The notes beneath the pieces are model-generated. The model was given only the letters and a program-made list of their open reading frames with translations. It searched no databases and was not told the origin of the DNA. A stretch of 64,000 nt of DNA, taken from assembly GCA_963829545.1 (NCBI GenBank), contig CAWHIX010000001.1, positions 1-64,000 of the forward strand, read 5' to 3'. Positions 1 to 9,427 of this stretch are shown here, piece after piece. How positions within the stretch are numbered: the stretch's first letter is position 1; the number at the start of each line of letters is the position of its first letter. This DNA comes from JAXGXJ01 sp963829545 (GTDB taxonomy: Bacteria > Actinomycetota > Thermoleophilia > RBG-16-64-13). The translations under genes were made by a program, and so were the position numbers.

Positions 1-699
1 GATGATATTGAGCTCGTCGAGTTCCCCTACCCCGACGACTGGTATGACAAGCCTGAGATGCTGACCCCGCCAATGAACAACCCGTCCGAGTTATGGATGA
101 GGCGCTACCACAAGCACGATTACGCTTTCCGCCCGCTGGAGAAGCCACTGCTCGCGGGTACCGTTGATGCCATCTACAACCAGATGGGACAATTGGGGAC
201 AGCTCTCGGAGGCGACGGGCGAAATCAAGTCCATCTTCGACCTGTCCAAGTATCCGGACTGGACGATCCAGGTCGCCAACACCCCCGCTGTCATCACCTG
301 CACCGACGTGATGGCCAAGGAGCATCCCGAACTGGTCGTCGCCTAATGAAAGCCATGATCAAGGTCGGCCGCTGGGCCAACGAGCACAAGCACGCCGCGG
401 CGGTGATTCTCAATCGCCAGACCTTCTACCTGGATGCCGAGCACACCTACGAAGGCATTAAGCACGTCGACATGGTGCCGAGCCTGAGTGCGCAGAACCT
501 GCAGTGCATCAAGATCGGCAAGGACTTCATGTTAAGCCACGGTTACATCAAGAACGACTTCGACGTGGACGCGTGGGCGGCGCCGGAATTCCTGGAGCAG
601 GCGGCGGTTGAAGTGCTCAAGGAAGAGTGGCAGAAGAGGAGCTGGAGCAAGCTTCCTTCGGGAGGCGGGCTCGAGGCAGAGGGCTTGCGGCTGGGCTAG
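1..699 (+). CDS. NitT/TauT-type ABC transporter substrate-binding protein, 5'-partial and frameshifted
   Basis: The gene enters from the left edge already in frame. It reads in frame 1 to about base 195, in frame 2 to the TAA at 344-346, then in frame 1 again to the TAG at 697-699. Joined, the pieces give the C-terminal half of a periplasmic-binding-type II protein of the sulfonate/nitrate/desulfinase-like group, which captures a small anion or organosulfur compound outside the membrane for an ABC importer. Telling stretches are VANTPAVITCTDVMAKEHPE, then a helix-rich region and DFDVDAWAAPEFLE. The first shift sits by a GGGG run (one extra base) and the second looks like one lost base in a Tyr codon. 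Two mutually compensating shifts with good similarity on both sides favour read errors over decay. The ligand cannot be told. Confidence 0.65.
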   Translation, partial: DDIELVEFPYPDDWYDKPEMLTPPMNNPSELWMRRYHKHDYAFRPLEKPLLAGTVDAIYNQMGQLGTALGGDGRNQVHLRPVQVSGLDDPGRQHPRCHHLHRRDGQGASRTGRRLMKAMIKVGRWANEHKHAAAVILNRQTFYLDAEHTYEGIKHVDMVPSLSAQNLQCIKIGKDFMLSHGYIKNDFDVDAWAAPEFLEQAAVEVLKEEWQKRSWSKLPSGGGLEAEGLRLG

Positions 700-828
700 T
701 CGAGAGTAACCTCGGCCGACAGCGTCCCGGCACACGGGGCCAAGTCGAGTTGAAGGCGGGCGCCGAACCCAAGACCTAGGTTGGCGCCCGCCCTGTGCAA
801 TGGGGAGCGACAGGCAAAGGGGAGAGAA

Positions 829-1207
829 ATGGACGGCGCGAACGATACCCGGATGAAGCGGCTGGGCTACCGCCCGCCGGCCGATGTCCCCGAGCCCGAT
901 CAGCTCGTGCTCGTCGAGTACGTCTCCCGCGGCGGTGTGGCCATCGTCCCCCCCCCCCCCCCCCCCTCCCTCCCTCCCCCCCCCCCCCTTCCCCCTCCCT
1001 CTCTCTTCCCCCCCTTTCCTCCTCCCCCTCCTCCCTCCTTCCCCCCCCTCCTCCCCTCAACACCGCTGCCAGTCCTACTCGCCGCTGATCGAAGAGCTCG
1101 GGATCCCGGAAGGCAACGTTCCGTATGGCACGTTCGTGATCGGATATCCGGCCGAAACGTACTTGCGGATCCCGGTGCGGAAGCCGGTGGACGTGACTTG
1201 GCGCTGA
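829..1207 (+). pseudogene. Interrupted gene with a nitroreductase-family C terminus
   Basis: An ATG at 829 follows an AGGGGAGAG ribosome site and opens a frame of about 40 residues that I do not recognise (it includes LGYRPPADVPEPDQLVLVEY). This frame runs into a long C/T tract at 947. Beyond the tract, in a different frame, about 48 residues ending at the TGA at 1205-1207 match the end of FMN-dependent nitroreductases: IGYPAETYLRIPVRKPVDV followed by TWR, where the family typically has a G-Y-P ... R-I-P-x-R-K-P end. The 150 or so residues of FMN and catalytic core expected in between are absent. Either the core was lost and replaced by the tract, or the assembly joined two sequences at a low-complexity block. 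The N- and C-terminal parts may not belong to the same gene. Confidence 0.5.
947..1058. repeat. 112-nt uninterrupted polypyrimidine (C/T) tract
   Basis: Every base from 947 to 1058 on the plus strand is C or T, with C runs well over ten long and short T or TC insertions. The minus strand is a purine block with many GGG runs that could form G-quadruplex or triplex DNA. All three plus frames read as Pro/Ser/Leu and the minus frames as Gly/Glu/Arg, so no domain is encoded. It falls inside an otherwise recognisable gene, which makes an assembly or base-calling artefact at least as likely as a real low-complexity insertion. Confidence 0.9.
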
Positions 1208-1232
1208 GAGTCTTCGTCGTCTCAGGGGGGAT

Positions 1233-2063
1233 CTACGGGCTGCTGCTCTGGGCCCCCATCGTCTTGCGTAGGGCTTCGAGCTCGGTACGGATCGCGCGCA
1301 ACTCTTCGCGCAGGTGCGGGTCCGACCCCGCTGCGGGTTCGGCGGGCGCCTGAGGCGAGGCGGCGCTGGGCTCGTCGGTGGAATCCGGCGCCGGAGCCAC
1401 CAGCACGCTGGCGAGGATGCTGGCCAGAGAGCCTATGATCCCCACGCCGGCGATCATGACGAAGACCCCGGTTATCCGCCCGGCTGCCGACATCGGGAAC
1501 GTGTCCCCGTAGCCGACCGTGGTCAGCGTGACCATCGCCCACCACAGTGCGTCGCCCCCGGTGGCGATGTTGCCCTCACCCGAGCGGGTCTCGAAGGTCA
1601 GCACGAGGATGCTCGTGATGACGAGGAGGATGAACGCGGACAGGATGGTCACGAACGCCGCGTACTGCCCTCGATGGGCGAGCACGTCGGCCATTATCTC
1701 CTTGCCCCGCTGGCCGCGGAGCAGGCGGATGATGCGGGCCAGACGGCCTAGTCGAGCCAGCCGGAGAGCCCCGCGTACTTGAAGGCACCTCCCAGGCTGG
1801 GGATGGAACCCAGGAGGTCGAGCCAGCCCCCTTCCCGGAAGAAGTACTGCTTGGCCGAACCGGCGCGGGTGATCCTCAGGCAGAAGTCGAAGAGGAACAC
1901 GACGCAGATGGCGTTGTCGTAGACCCCGGAGCTCGAGGGTGGCCTCCGGCAGGGGCAGCAGAAGGAACACCATGATCGCGAGCGAGAGCACGGTGAGGAC
2001 CAACGTGAACATCTCGTATGCGTTGCTGAATCCGCGAGTCTCTTTGGGGCGATCCTCTGCCAA
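1233..2063 (-). CDS. Voltage-gated-type potassium channel (6TM), with two compensating frameshifts
   Basis: The TTG start at 2063 sits 7 bases after a GGAGG site. The frame opens with a first membrane segment, shifts near 1929 (an extra C after the LEL codons) into a frame reading GVYDNAICVVFLFDFCLRI, then shifts back near 1760 into RLARLGRLARIIRLLRG, an S4-like arginine series. The pore helix and filter follow as MVTLTTVGYGD, with a last membrane helix and a charged C-terminal coiled coil. TVGYGD is the signature of K+-selective channels, so this should be an inner-membrane K+ channel. Total length fits about 276 residues once both shifts are repaired. The net shift is zero, which favours indel errors. 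It converges with the nitroreductase remnant. Confidence 0.8.
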   Translation of the reverse strand: MAEDRPKETRGFSNAYEMFTLVLTVLSLAIMVFLLLPLPEATLELRGLRQRHLRRVPLRLLPEDHPRRFGQAVLLPGRGLARPPGFHPQPGRCLQVRGALRLARLGRLARIIRLLRGQRGKEIMADVLAHRGQYAAFVTILSAFILLVITSILVLTFETRSGEGNIATGGDALWWAMVTLTTVGYGDTFPMSAAGRITGVFVMIAGVGIIGSLASILASVLVAPAPDSTDEPSAASPQAPAEPAAGSDPHLREELRAIRTELEALRKTMGAQSSSP

Positions 2064-2227
2064 CGCTCTGTCCTCCGGTTACTGGTACGTGCACGGCGCT
2101 CGTGCGCGCGTCTCAAGTCCTGCCGGGTTGATGTTCTCGCCCGCGCTCTCGTCTCCTGCCTCGCCCGTGCTATAACAGGGCCTGGAGGTACGGAGAGACT
2201 CGAGCCGAACCGGCAGAGGGGGGCACT

Positions 2228-3510
2228 TTGAGCGGATATCTGGTCCTTGCAGGTCTCGTCGCCCTGTACGCTCTGGGGGCGGCCAAGCTTGAATACCTCC
2301 TGGTGACCGGGCCGATCGCCTTCGTGGTTATCGGCTTCCTCATGGGTACGGGGGCGCGGAGTTGGTGGACCTGAGCACCAACTCGGAGATCGTGAAGGTG
2401 GTCACCGAGGTGACGCTGGCGTTACTCCTCTTCTCGGATGCGTCGAGCGTCAACCTGGCGGCCCTGAGGCGGGACGCCTCGGTGGTCGTGAGGCTCTTGT
2501 TCATAGGACTCCCGCTGGCGGTCGTGTTCGGCGCGTTCTCCGCCTGGGCTCTGTTGCCGACCCTGGGGTTGGCGACGTGTGCCCTCCTTGCCTCCATCCT
2601 GGCTCCTACGGACCTCTCGCTGGGGCTGGCCATGTTCAGGAATCCGCAGGTACCCGATCGGGTTCGGCGTGAGATCAACGTGGAGAGCGGCCTGAACGAC
2701 GGCGTGGCTACCCCAGTCGTCACGCTCTTCATCGGCGTGGTGCTGGCGGAAGCCGCCGAGGGAAGTCGCCCGATCGTCACGGCCATCGAGGAACTTGCGA
2801 TCGGCATCGGTATCGGGGTGGCCGTCGGCATCGTCGGGGCCCTCCTGATGCGCCTGTCGGAGAGAAAGGGCTGGTCGTCGAACCCGTCACGAAAGTTCGC
2901 GGCTCATAGCGCTCGCGCTACTGGCCTACGGTGGGGCGGTCGCCCTGGGGGGGAACGGCTTCATAGCCGCCTTCGTGGGTGGCATAAGCTTCGGAGCGAT
3001 AAACCATCGACTTGCGACCGAGGCGGTCGAATACACCGAAAAGACGGGCATCTTCCTCACGTTCGGCGTGTGGTTCATCTTCGGAGCCGTCATCGCGCCC
3101 GTATTGCTGACCGACGGGCTCCAATGGGAGCCTATCGTCTACGCTCTGCTCAGCCTCACCGTGGTGCGGATGCTCGCGGTGGCTCTTTCGCTCTTGGGCA
3201 AGAAGATGCATCGGTCGACCGTGCTCTTCATCGGGTGGTTCGGTCCTCGCGGGCTGGCCAGCGTCGTGTTCTTGCTGCTCGCCTGCAGTCGCTCAGCGAG
3301 GCAGGCCTGGACGTATCCTTACTGACGGCCACCGCAGGCTGGACAATCCTCCTCAGCGTGATCCTGCACGGTCTTTCGGCCGGCCCCGTCGGCGGGCTGG
3401 TATGGTCCCATCGCGGCTGCGTTCAAGCCGGGGAGCCCGGAACTCGAGGAGACCACGCAGATCGAGCGTCGGGAGGGGATAGCATCGCCGAGCCCCAGCA
3501 GGAGGACTGA
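2228..3510 (+). CDS. CPA1/NhaP-type Na+/H+ antiporter, multiply frameshifted
   Basis: A TTG at 2228 opens a membrane protein that reads across three or four shifts: near 2347 (a GGGGG run), 2904, 3283 and 3392. The pieces are collinear with cation:proton antiporters of the CPA1 family. They include FSDASSVNLAAL, the APTDLSLGLA and VESGLNDGVATP signatures (the S-G-L-N-D motif carries the ion-binding Asp), and a late FIGWFGPRGLASVVFLLLA segment typical of NhaP proteins. The expected product is about 420 residues with 12-13 helices exchanging Na+ or K+ for H+. The end is uncertain because the last shift leaves the frame open past 3510; I give the first plausible stop. As written the sequence cannot encode a working protein. 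Confidence 0.7.
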
Positions 3511-3694
3511 AGCGGCGCCTGGACGGCTAAGGCGGCGCCGAGCGGGCGGGGTGGCGACCGGGAGGCGCATCGGCGGCGCCGGCTGGCCGGGGGTCAGTCG
3601 CTCAGTGGCGCCAGAGCCGTGCCGGGGTCAGCTGACCTCAGGCCAAACAAGCGGCCGATGGTCCGCGGCAGTTTCACACGGCGTCCGATGTGCG

Positions 3695-4450
3695 TCATCG
3701 CTCGACCGGGCCGGCGTTGTCGGCCGAACCGGCGGTGTCCGGGGTCGTCGCGTCCGGGGTGGTCGCCTCCGCGGCAGCGTGACGGCGACGGAAGCGGGTG
3801 CCGACGAGGATGTAGACGCTCACCAGGAACACCCAGGCGGGAAAGACGAGGACGGCCCAGAACGACTGCGCGAAGAAGAACAGTAGGACCAGGCCCGCGA
3901 GGAAGGTGAGGTAGGTGATCCAACGGGGCATGACCTTGGTGCGGAGCCACAGGGTAGCCTGGGAAAGCAGGAACACCGCGGCCATCTTCAGCGCGTAGAT
4001 GCTGAACAACTGAGTGACGATGTCTCGGGCCAAGTAGTACGTCGTACTACCTGCGAACCCGGTCGGATCACGCGCATAGCCCGCCAGCAGGGCGCCGGCG
4101 ACACCGGTGGCCACGAACACCATGGCCACGAAGATCAGTCCGCTTCCCAGGAACACCGTGGCGAAGAACTGGTCCTCGAAACGGCCCAGTCGCGCCCGCA
4201 CGACCCCGATGAACCAGAGGAAGAAGATACCGGCGAAGGGCATGAGGCCCAGCGCGAACTCCACCCATCCGGCTCGCTCGCCAAGCCACTGGCCGGTGTC
4301 CCTGCCTACCCCGCCGACCGATACGTAAAGGATGGTGACACTGGTCGCGAAGAGGATGGCGAACAGCACTCCGGCGATGCCGGCCGAACGGGGACTTCTC
4401 GACGCACGCTCCTCCGGCGGCACATAGCCGTCGGGAATCTCCGGAGACAT
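3695..4450 (-). CDS. Integral membrane protein of unknown function (about 6 TM)
   Basis: I do not recognise the family. The ATG at 4450 has an excellent AAGGAGG site just upstream; a longer open frame to 4918 exists but is not supported. The 251-residue product starts with a polar cytoplasmic-looking stretch, then has about six hydrophobic helices, including AGVLFAILFATSVTILYVS and FLAGLVLLFFFAQSFWAV. It ends in a hydrophilic tail rich in Ala, Thr, Asp and Pro with a repeated ATTPD unit. No catalytic motif is visible. It stands alone, divergent from the dehydrogenase at 4680. Confidence 0.7.
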   Translation of the reverse strand: MSPEIPDGYVPPEERASRSPRSAGIAGVLFAILFATSVTILYVSVGGVGRDTGQWLGERAGWVEFALGLMPFAGIFFLWFIGVVRARLGRFEDQFFATVFLGSGLIFVAMVFVATGVAGALLAGYARDPTGFAGSTTYYLARDIVTQLFSIYALKMAAVFLLSQATLWLRTKVMPRWITYLTFLAGLVLLFFFAQSFWAVLVFPAWVFLVSVYILVGTRFRRRHAAAEATTPDATTPDTAGSADNAGPVER

Positions 4451-4679
4451 CCCATCCTCCTTCGCGCTGTTCGTGGCCTGGGCGGCATCGTGGACCATTG
4501 TTCCTCGCGAGAACAGCAGCCTATCGGCCAGTTTGGGGCTTGTGCGATACGCTGTCAAGCGGGGCGGGGGCGCATCCGTTTGCCGCGCCCCAACGGATCT
4601 ATGAGAACGTGGGGCCCGTGTGGGCGCTCGGAGGAACTGCTGGAGGCTGTGGGAGCGAGACGGGGAGGCGGGAGAAGAG

Positions 4680-5468
4680 ATGAGCCTGAAGGGGAAAGCA
4701 GCGCTTATCGTGGGGGGCGGCACGGGCATCGGCGCGGCCTGCGCCCGGCGTTTCGCCGCGGAGGGTGCGCGGGTAGCGGTGATGGGGCGGCGGATGGGCC
4801 TACTGGACGAAGTGGCGGCTTCGGCCGGCGGCCTGGCCGTCCGCGGGGATGCCGCCGATACCGCCGACATGGAAGAGGCTCTGCGGCTGGTCGTCCGGGA
4901 GTTCGGCGGTCTCGACATCCTCGTCGCGTCGGCCGGCGGTCACGATATGGGAGCGGCGCTGGAGGTGTCCGACGAGTGCTGGGAGCAGAGTCTGCACGCC
5001 AATCTCAATAGCGCCTTCGTCTCGGCGCGAGCGTCGCTTCCCCTCCTCATCGAGCGCAAGGGGACGATCGTCATCATCTCGTCGATCGCCGGCCTGGTGG
5101 CCGGCGCCGAAGTGTGCGGGTATACCACCACCAAGCACGCTCTCATCGGGCTCACCCGGTCCCTGGCCCGCGACTACGGACCGCAGGGCGTCCGGGTCAA
5201 TGCCGTCTGCCCGGGCTGGGTCAGGACCCCGATGGCCGACGATGAACTGGCCGTCTTGCAGGAGCGACACGGCATCTGCCTGGACGAAGCCTATGCCCTT
5301 GTCACCCGCGACGTGCCTCTCCGGCGTCCCGCGACGGCGGAGGAGATCGCGTCAGTGTGCCGCTTCCTGGTTTCGGAAGAAGCCTCCATCGTCACCGGCG
5401 CGGTGATCACGGCCGACGGGGGTTCCACCATCGTCGACGTGCCCACGCTGGCCTTCGGGGAGATCTAG
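4680..5468 (+). CDS. Short-chain dehydrogenase/reductase (SDR, Rossmann fold)
   Basis: This is a 262-residue classical SDR, the usual length for the family. Near the N terminus it has the NAD(P)-binding TGxxxGIG pattern as GGGTGIGAACARRFA. The ASAGG segment takes the place of the NAG motif, the catalytic serine lies in IISSIAG, and the catalytic pair is YTTTK. PGWVRTPM and the ADGGST end (normally DGG) are also typical. The fairly acidic DA(A)D after the second strand does not settle NAD versus NADP. The ATG at 4680 follows GGAGAAGAG. Substrate is unknown: FabG-like keto-reduction or alcohol dehydrogenation are both possible, and no neighbouring pathway gene helps. Confidence 0.85.
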   Translation: MSLKGKAALIVGGGTGIGAACARRFAAEGARVAVMGRRMGLLDEVAASAGGLAVRGDAADTADMEEALRLVVREFGGLDILVASAGGHDMGAALEVSDECWEQSLHANLNSAFVSARASLPLLIERKGTIVIISSIAGLVAGAEVCGYTTTKHALIGLTRSLARDYGPQGVRVNAVCPGWVRTPMADDELAVLQERHGICLDEAYALVTRDVPLRRPATAEEIASVCRFLVSEEASIVTGAVITADGGSTIVDVPTLAFGEI

Positions 5469-5526
5469 CGCGGCATCGGCCCTACTGTCACGGCGTGCTG
5501 CTGCGGCGGGCTGAGCCGGGACGAAC

Positions 5527-6345
5527 TCAGGCCCCTCTGCCATCGTGTCGGGCGAGGTAGAAGACGTAGCCGTAGTAGGCCGAGAAGCGGCGATACATCT
5601 CGATCTCTTTGTCGACCCAGGCGAGCATCTCCAGCTTCGCGGCATCTTCCCGATAGTTCTGGCGCAACTCCGCGACCCGGGAGGCGAGCGGATCGTAGTA
5701 GGGAAGCCACCACGCGGACTCGGGGAGCACGAAATGCCCGACGACCGCGTACCCGCTGCTCTTCATCAGCGCGAGGTTGCCCGCCACATCGTTCATCTCC
5801 GGGTACTCGGCGGCGAAGTAGTCGCGACACTCCTTTGGCGCGTCGGGTCTCAGCCAGGTGAGCTCGCTGGCGCCCAAGTACCCTCCAGGCTTCAGCATGC
5901 TCCGACAGGCGAGCAGACCCTCGGCGAAGTCCATCAGGTAGAGCGAGCCCTCGGCCCACACCACATCGAAAGGCTGGTGGTCTTCCAACAGATCCTCCAT
6001 GTCGGCCATGTCGAGTTGGTGGGTCTCGAGGTTGTCCGCCAGCCCGGCGGCCTGAGCGCGTCTCTCCAGTTCGTCGAGGAACGGCCGGTGGCTGTCTATG
6101 GCAACGACCTTCGCCCCTGCTTGCCGGGCCAATACGAGGGTCTGGGCTCCATTGCCGCAGCCCACATCGAGGATGCGCCATTGGTGAGGCTCCTCCGCAT
6201 CACCGGGGCCGGCGTCTGGTCGGCGACCGGCCTCCAGAAGCAGTCTGAGCGCTCTCTGGGTCGACGCGTCCTCGCCTGGTCCCTGACGGGGCAGGGACGG
6301 GTCGAAGATCTCGTAGAAGAAGGCCAGTTGCTCTTCGTCGTCCAT
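5527..6345 (-). CDS. Class I SAM-dependent methyltransferase
   Basis: The protein of about 272 residues has the SAM-binding motif I as ILDVGCGNGAQTLVLA, an acidic ribose-binding end of strand 2 (VVAIDSH) and a motif II/III region at PFDVVWAEGSLYLMDFAEG, followed by LKPGGYLGASE. This is the arrangement of small-molecule methyltransferases (Methyltransf_25/31 groups). The C-terminal third, rich in Tyr and Trp, probably shapes the substrate pocket. I prefer the ATG at 6345, 9 bases after a GGGGGAG site, over the ATG at 6354 that overlaps that site. It converges with the SDR and lies downstream of the calcium pump. The substrate cannot be inferred. Confidence 0.8.
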   Translation of the reverse strand: MDDEEQLAFFYEIFDPSLPRQGPGEDASTQRALRLLLEAGRRPDAGPGDAEEPHQWRILDVGCGNGAQTLVLARQAGAKVVAIDSHRPFLDELERRAQAAGLADNLETHQLDMADMEDLLEDHQPFDVVWAEGSLYLMDFAEGLLACRSMLKPGGYLGASELTWLRPDAPKECRDYFAAEYPEMNDVAGNLALMKSSGYAVVGHFVLPESAWWLPYYDPLASRVAELRQNYREDAAKLEMLAWVDKEIEMYRRFSAYYGYVFYLARHDGRGA

Positions 6346-6393
6346 GGGCCCCATCTCCCCCTTTGTCTCTTCAGCGGTTCCCGGCGCTCGGTC

Positions 6394-9211
6394 TCAGTGC
6401 CCTGATCCCGCGCTCGCGGCCGCCCGGCGCTCGCGGATCCGGCTCACCCACTTCTGTCCCTCGATGAGCCAGAAGATGGCGGAGCTGATCACGAAGGCGA
6501 TGACGACGTGCGTGAGGTCGAGGGCCACGAGGCCGAAGACGTCCTGGAGGAAGGGCACGTAGATGAGCGCGAACTGCAGGAGGATCGTGAGGAGCACGGC
6601 GCCCAGGAGCAAACGGTTGGAGAGCAGCCCTGCTCGGAAGAGAGACTCGCGTTCCTGACGGATGGCCATCACGTGGAACATCTGCGATATGGTCAGCACG
6701 GTGAAGAGCATCGTCTGCCAGGCTTCGTCGCCCGCATCCCAGTAGGCCCATCCGGCGGCGAGAGCGATCAGCCCCATCAAGGGGCCGGCCCACATGATGT
6801 GCGTCCCCAGTCCGCGGGCGAAGATGCCCTCAGCGGGCGGGTGGGGCGGGCGCTGCATGACCTTCGCCTCCGGCGGCTCAAAGCCCAATGCAAGACCGGG
6901 CAGGCCGTCGGTGACCAGGTTCATCCACAGGATCTGCAGCGGTAGCAGCGCCAGCGGCATGCCCAGGAAGGGCGCGACCAGCATCACCGTCAACTCGCCG
7001 ACGTTGGTGGCCATAAGGTACTTGATGAACTTGCGGATGTTGTCGTAGATGGCCCGGCCTTCGCGCACTGCAGCCACGATGGTGGCGAAGTTGTCGTCCA
7101 TCAGGACCATGTCGGCCGCTTCCTTGGCGACATCGGTGCCGGTGATGCCCATGGCCACGCCGATATCGGCCTTGCGCAGGGCGGGAGCGTCGTTGACGCC
7201 GTCTCCGGTCATGGCCACGATGTGTCCCTGCTCCTGCAGGGCCTGCACTATGGTGAGCTTCTGCTCCGGCGCCACTCGGGCGTAGACCGCGACCTCCTTG
7301 ACAGCCGCCTTGAGTTCGTCAGGAGAGAGCGAATCGAGATCCACCCCGGTGAGCACGCGGAAATCGGGTGCTGCCGCCTGCTCCTCCGTCACGATCCCCA
7401 CCTGGACGGCGATGCTCGCCGCCGTGAGCGGCTGGTCCCCGGTTATCATCGCCGGGCGGATGCCGGCGGCGAGTGCGGTTTGGACGGCGTCCCTGGCCTC
7501 CGACCTGGCCGGGTCGATCATCCCGATGAGCCCGGTCAGGATCAGGTCCTCCTCCCACAGCGCCGGGTCTCCTTCCACGTGCGCGTGGTCGAGGGCTCGG
7601 AAGGCGACGGCCAGCACGCGCATGCCGCGGGCGGCCAGGCCATCGTTGGCTTTCTGGGCGCGGCGATGCGTCACCTCGTCCCAGGGGAGGACCCGTTCTC
7701 CGTCCCAGATCCCGACGGTGTGGGGCAGGATGGATTCCAGCGCCCCCTTGGTGAAGGACACGGCCTCGGCGTTCTCGGCCGCCAGGTAGTCGTTCAACTC
7801 CTCCAGTCCCCAGACGGTCTCCAGCGGGCCGGCCGTGGACGGTGGTCATGCGCTTGCGCTCCGACTCGAACGGTATCTCCTTGATGCGCGGGAAGGCTCG
7901 GTCCAACTCGGGTTTCATCAGGCCCAACTGCGCCGCCGCGGTGATGATGGCGCCCTCGGTGGGGTCGCCCAGGGCGCGATACTCCTCACGAGTAGCCGCT
8001 TCGTCGGCCCCGACGGTCACCGTCTGCAGTATGGAGTCGTTGCACAGAGAGCCCCCGGCCACGAGCACCGGGACGGCGGGCTTGTCCTGGAGCAGTTCCC
8101 GTGCCTGACCCGCGTCCTCGACCGCGAGGGCGGCGGGATGACCGTGCCTCATCTCCTGCTGCAGATCGACCTCGTGGCCGACGACGTCGAGTATGACCAC
8201 CGTCATGCGGTTCTCGGTGAGGGTGCCCGTCTTGTCGGAGCAGATGACGGTCACGGAGCCCAGGGTCTCGACGGCCGGCAGCTTGCGGATGAGCGCCTTG
8301 CGGCGCAGCATCCGCTGCGCACCGAGCGAGAGGGCCACGGTGACGATGGCGGGCAGACCTTCGGGGACGGCGGCCACGGCCATGCTCACGGCCGTGAGGA
8401 ACATCACCCGCAGTTCCTCGCCCTGCAGCAGCCCCTGGGCGAATATCACGATCACGAGGATGAGCGCGGCGATGGCCAGCCAGCGTCCGAGTTGCCCCAG
8501 CCTCTTCTGCAGCGGAGTGGGGTCGCGTTCAACTTTCTGGATCATGCCGGCGATCTTGCCCAGTTCCGTGTTCATGCCGGTTCCGACGATCACGGCCTCG
8601 CCCCGCCCGTAGGAGGCAGAGGTTCCCATGAAGAGCATGTTCACCCGGTCGGCCAAGGGGACGTCCGGTTGGGCGAGAGGTTCAGCGATCTTCTCCACCG
8701 GCTCGGACTCACCGGTGAGGGCGGCCTCCTGAACGCGGAGACTGGCAGAACGGATGAGCCTGGCATCGGCGGGTATGACGTTGCCGGCTTCGAGCAACAC
8801 GACGTCACCCGGCACCAGTTCGGCGGCGGCTACCTCGGTCACCTCGCCGGCCCGCCTCACCCTGACTACGGGCGCAGCGAGCTTGCGCAGGGCGCTCATG
8901 GTCTTCTCGGCCTTGTATTCCTGGCGGAAGCCCAGGGCGCCGTTGAGGACGACGATGGCCATGATGACGATGGCGTCTTCGTAGTCACCGAGGAAGGCGG
9001 ATACCACGGCTGCGATGATCAGGATGATGATGAGCAGGGAGGTGAACTGCTCGGCCAGGATGCGCCAAGGGCTCTTGACTCCGGCCTCGGCGAGCTCGTT
9101 GGGCCCGTGTTCGGCGAGCCGCTGCTGGGCCTCCTCGTTGCTTAGGCCTTCCGGCCGGCTGCCCAGTTCGCTGAGGGTCTCATCTGCGCTCAGACGGTAC
9201 CAGTCGGTCAA
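6394..9211 (-). CDS. P2A-type Ca2+-transporting ATPase, one frameshift
   Basis: The TTG start at 9211 follows a GAGGAGAG site. The protein has an N-terminal cation-ATPase domain, an actuator with LTGESEPV, membrane helix 4 as VPEGLPAIVTVALS, the phosphorylated Asp326 in CSDKTGTLT, a nucleotide domain, the MTGDGVNDAPAL hinge and a C-terminal membrane block with LWMNLVTDGLPGLALGFEP. The PEGLPA and N..D residues of helices 4 and 6 are those of Ca2+ pumps, so ATP-driven calcium export across the cytoplasmic membrane is likely. A one-base shift near 7832 separates VHGRPA from GPLETVWGLEE; otherwise the reading of about 938 residues is complete, so an indel error is more likely than a dead gene. 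Confidence 0.85.
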
Positions 9212-9307
9212 AGTCGTCTCTCCTCATAGAACGTGGCCTCGACTCTGCGGCTGTCGGCCGGTTCCCCGGACGGCCCCCGGCCGGCGGCCCGTCGGCCGGG
9301 CCGGCAG

Positions 9308-9337
9308 GTGACTAATATCCTACTACCAAGTTAGAAT
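9308..9337 (+). promoter_or_regulatory. Possible sigma70-type promoter for purC
   Basis: GTGACT at 9308-9313 (4 of 6 to TTGACA) and TAGAAT at 9332-9337 (5 of 6 to TATAAT) are 18 bases apart, about 90 bases upstream of purC in the gap that is divergent from the calcium pump. No purine-responsive box was recognised. Confidence 0.4.
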
Positions 9338-9427
9338 GTCCAAGCGTCGCGGTCCGCCGAGGCCGCATCGATCATCGCCGGGTGTACCGGTGGATCGAGC
9401 TCACGACGGAGAGGGGGAACAGCCACG

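Noticed and set aside
4451..4679. Possible second promoter/operator in the gap upstream of the SDR gene
   Set aside because: A minus-strand TTGACA with a 17-base spacer exists, but the -10 match (CAAACT) is poor.
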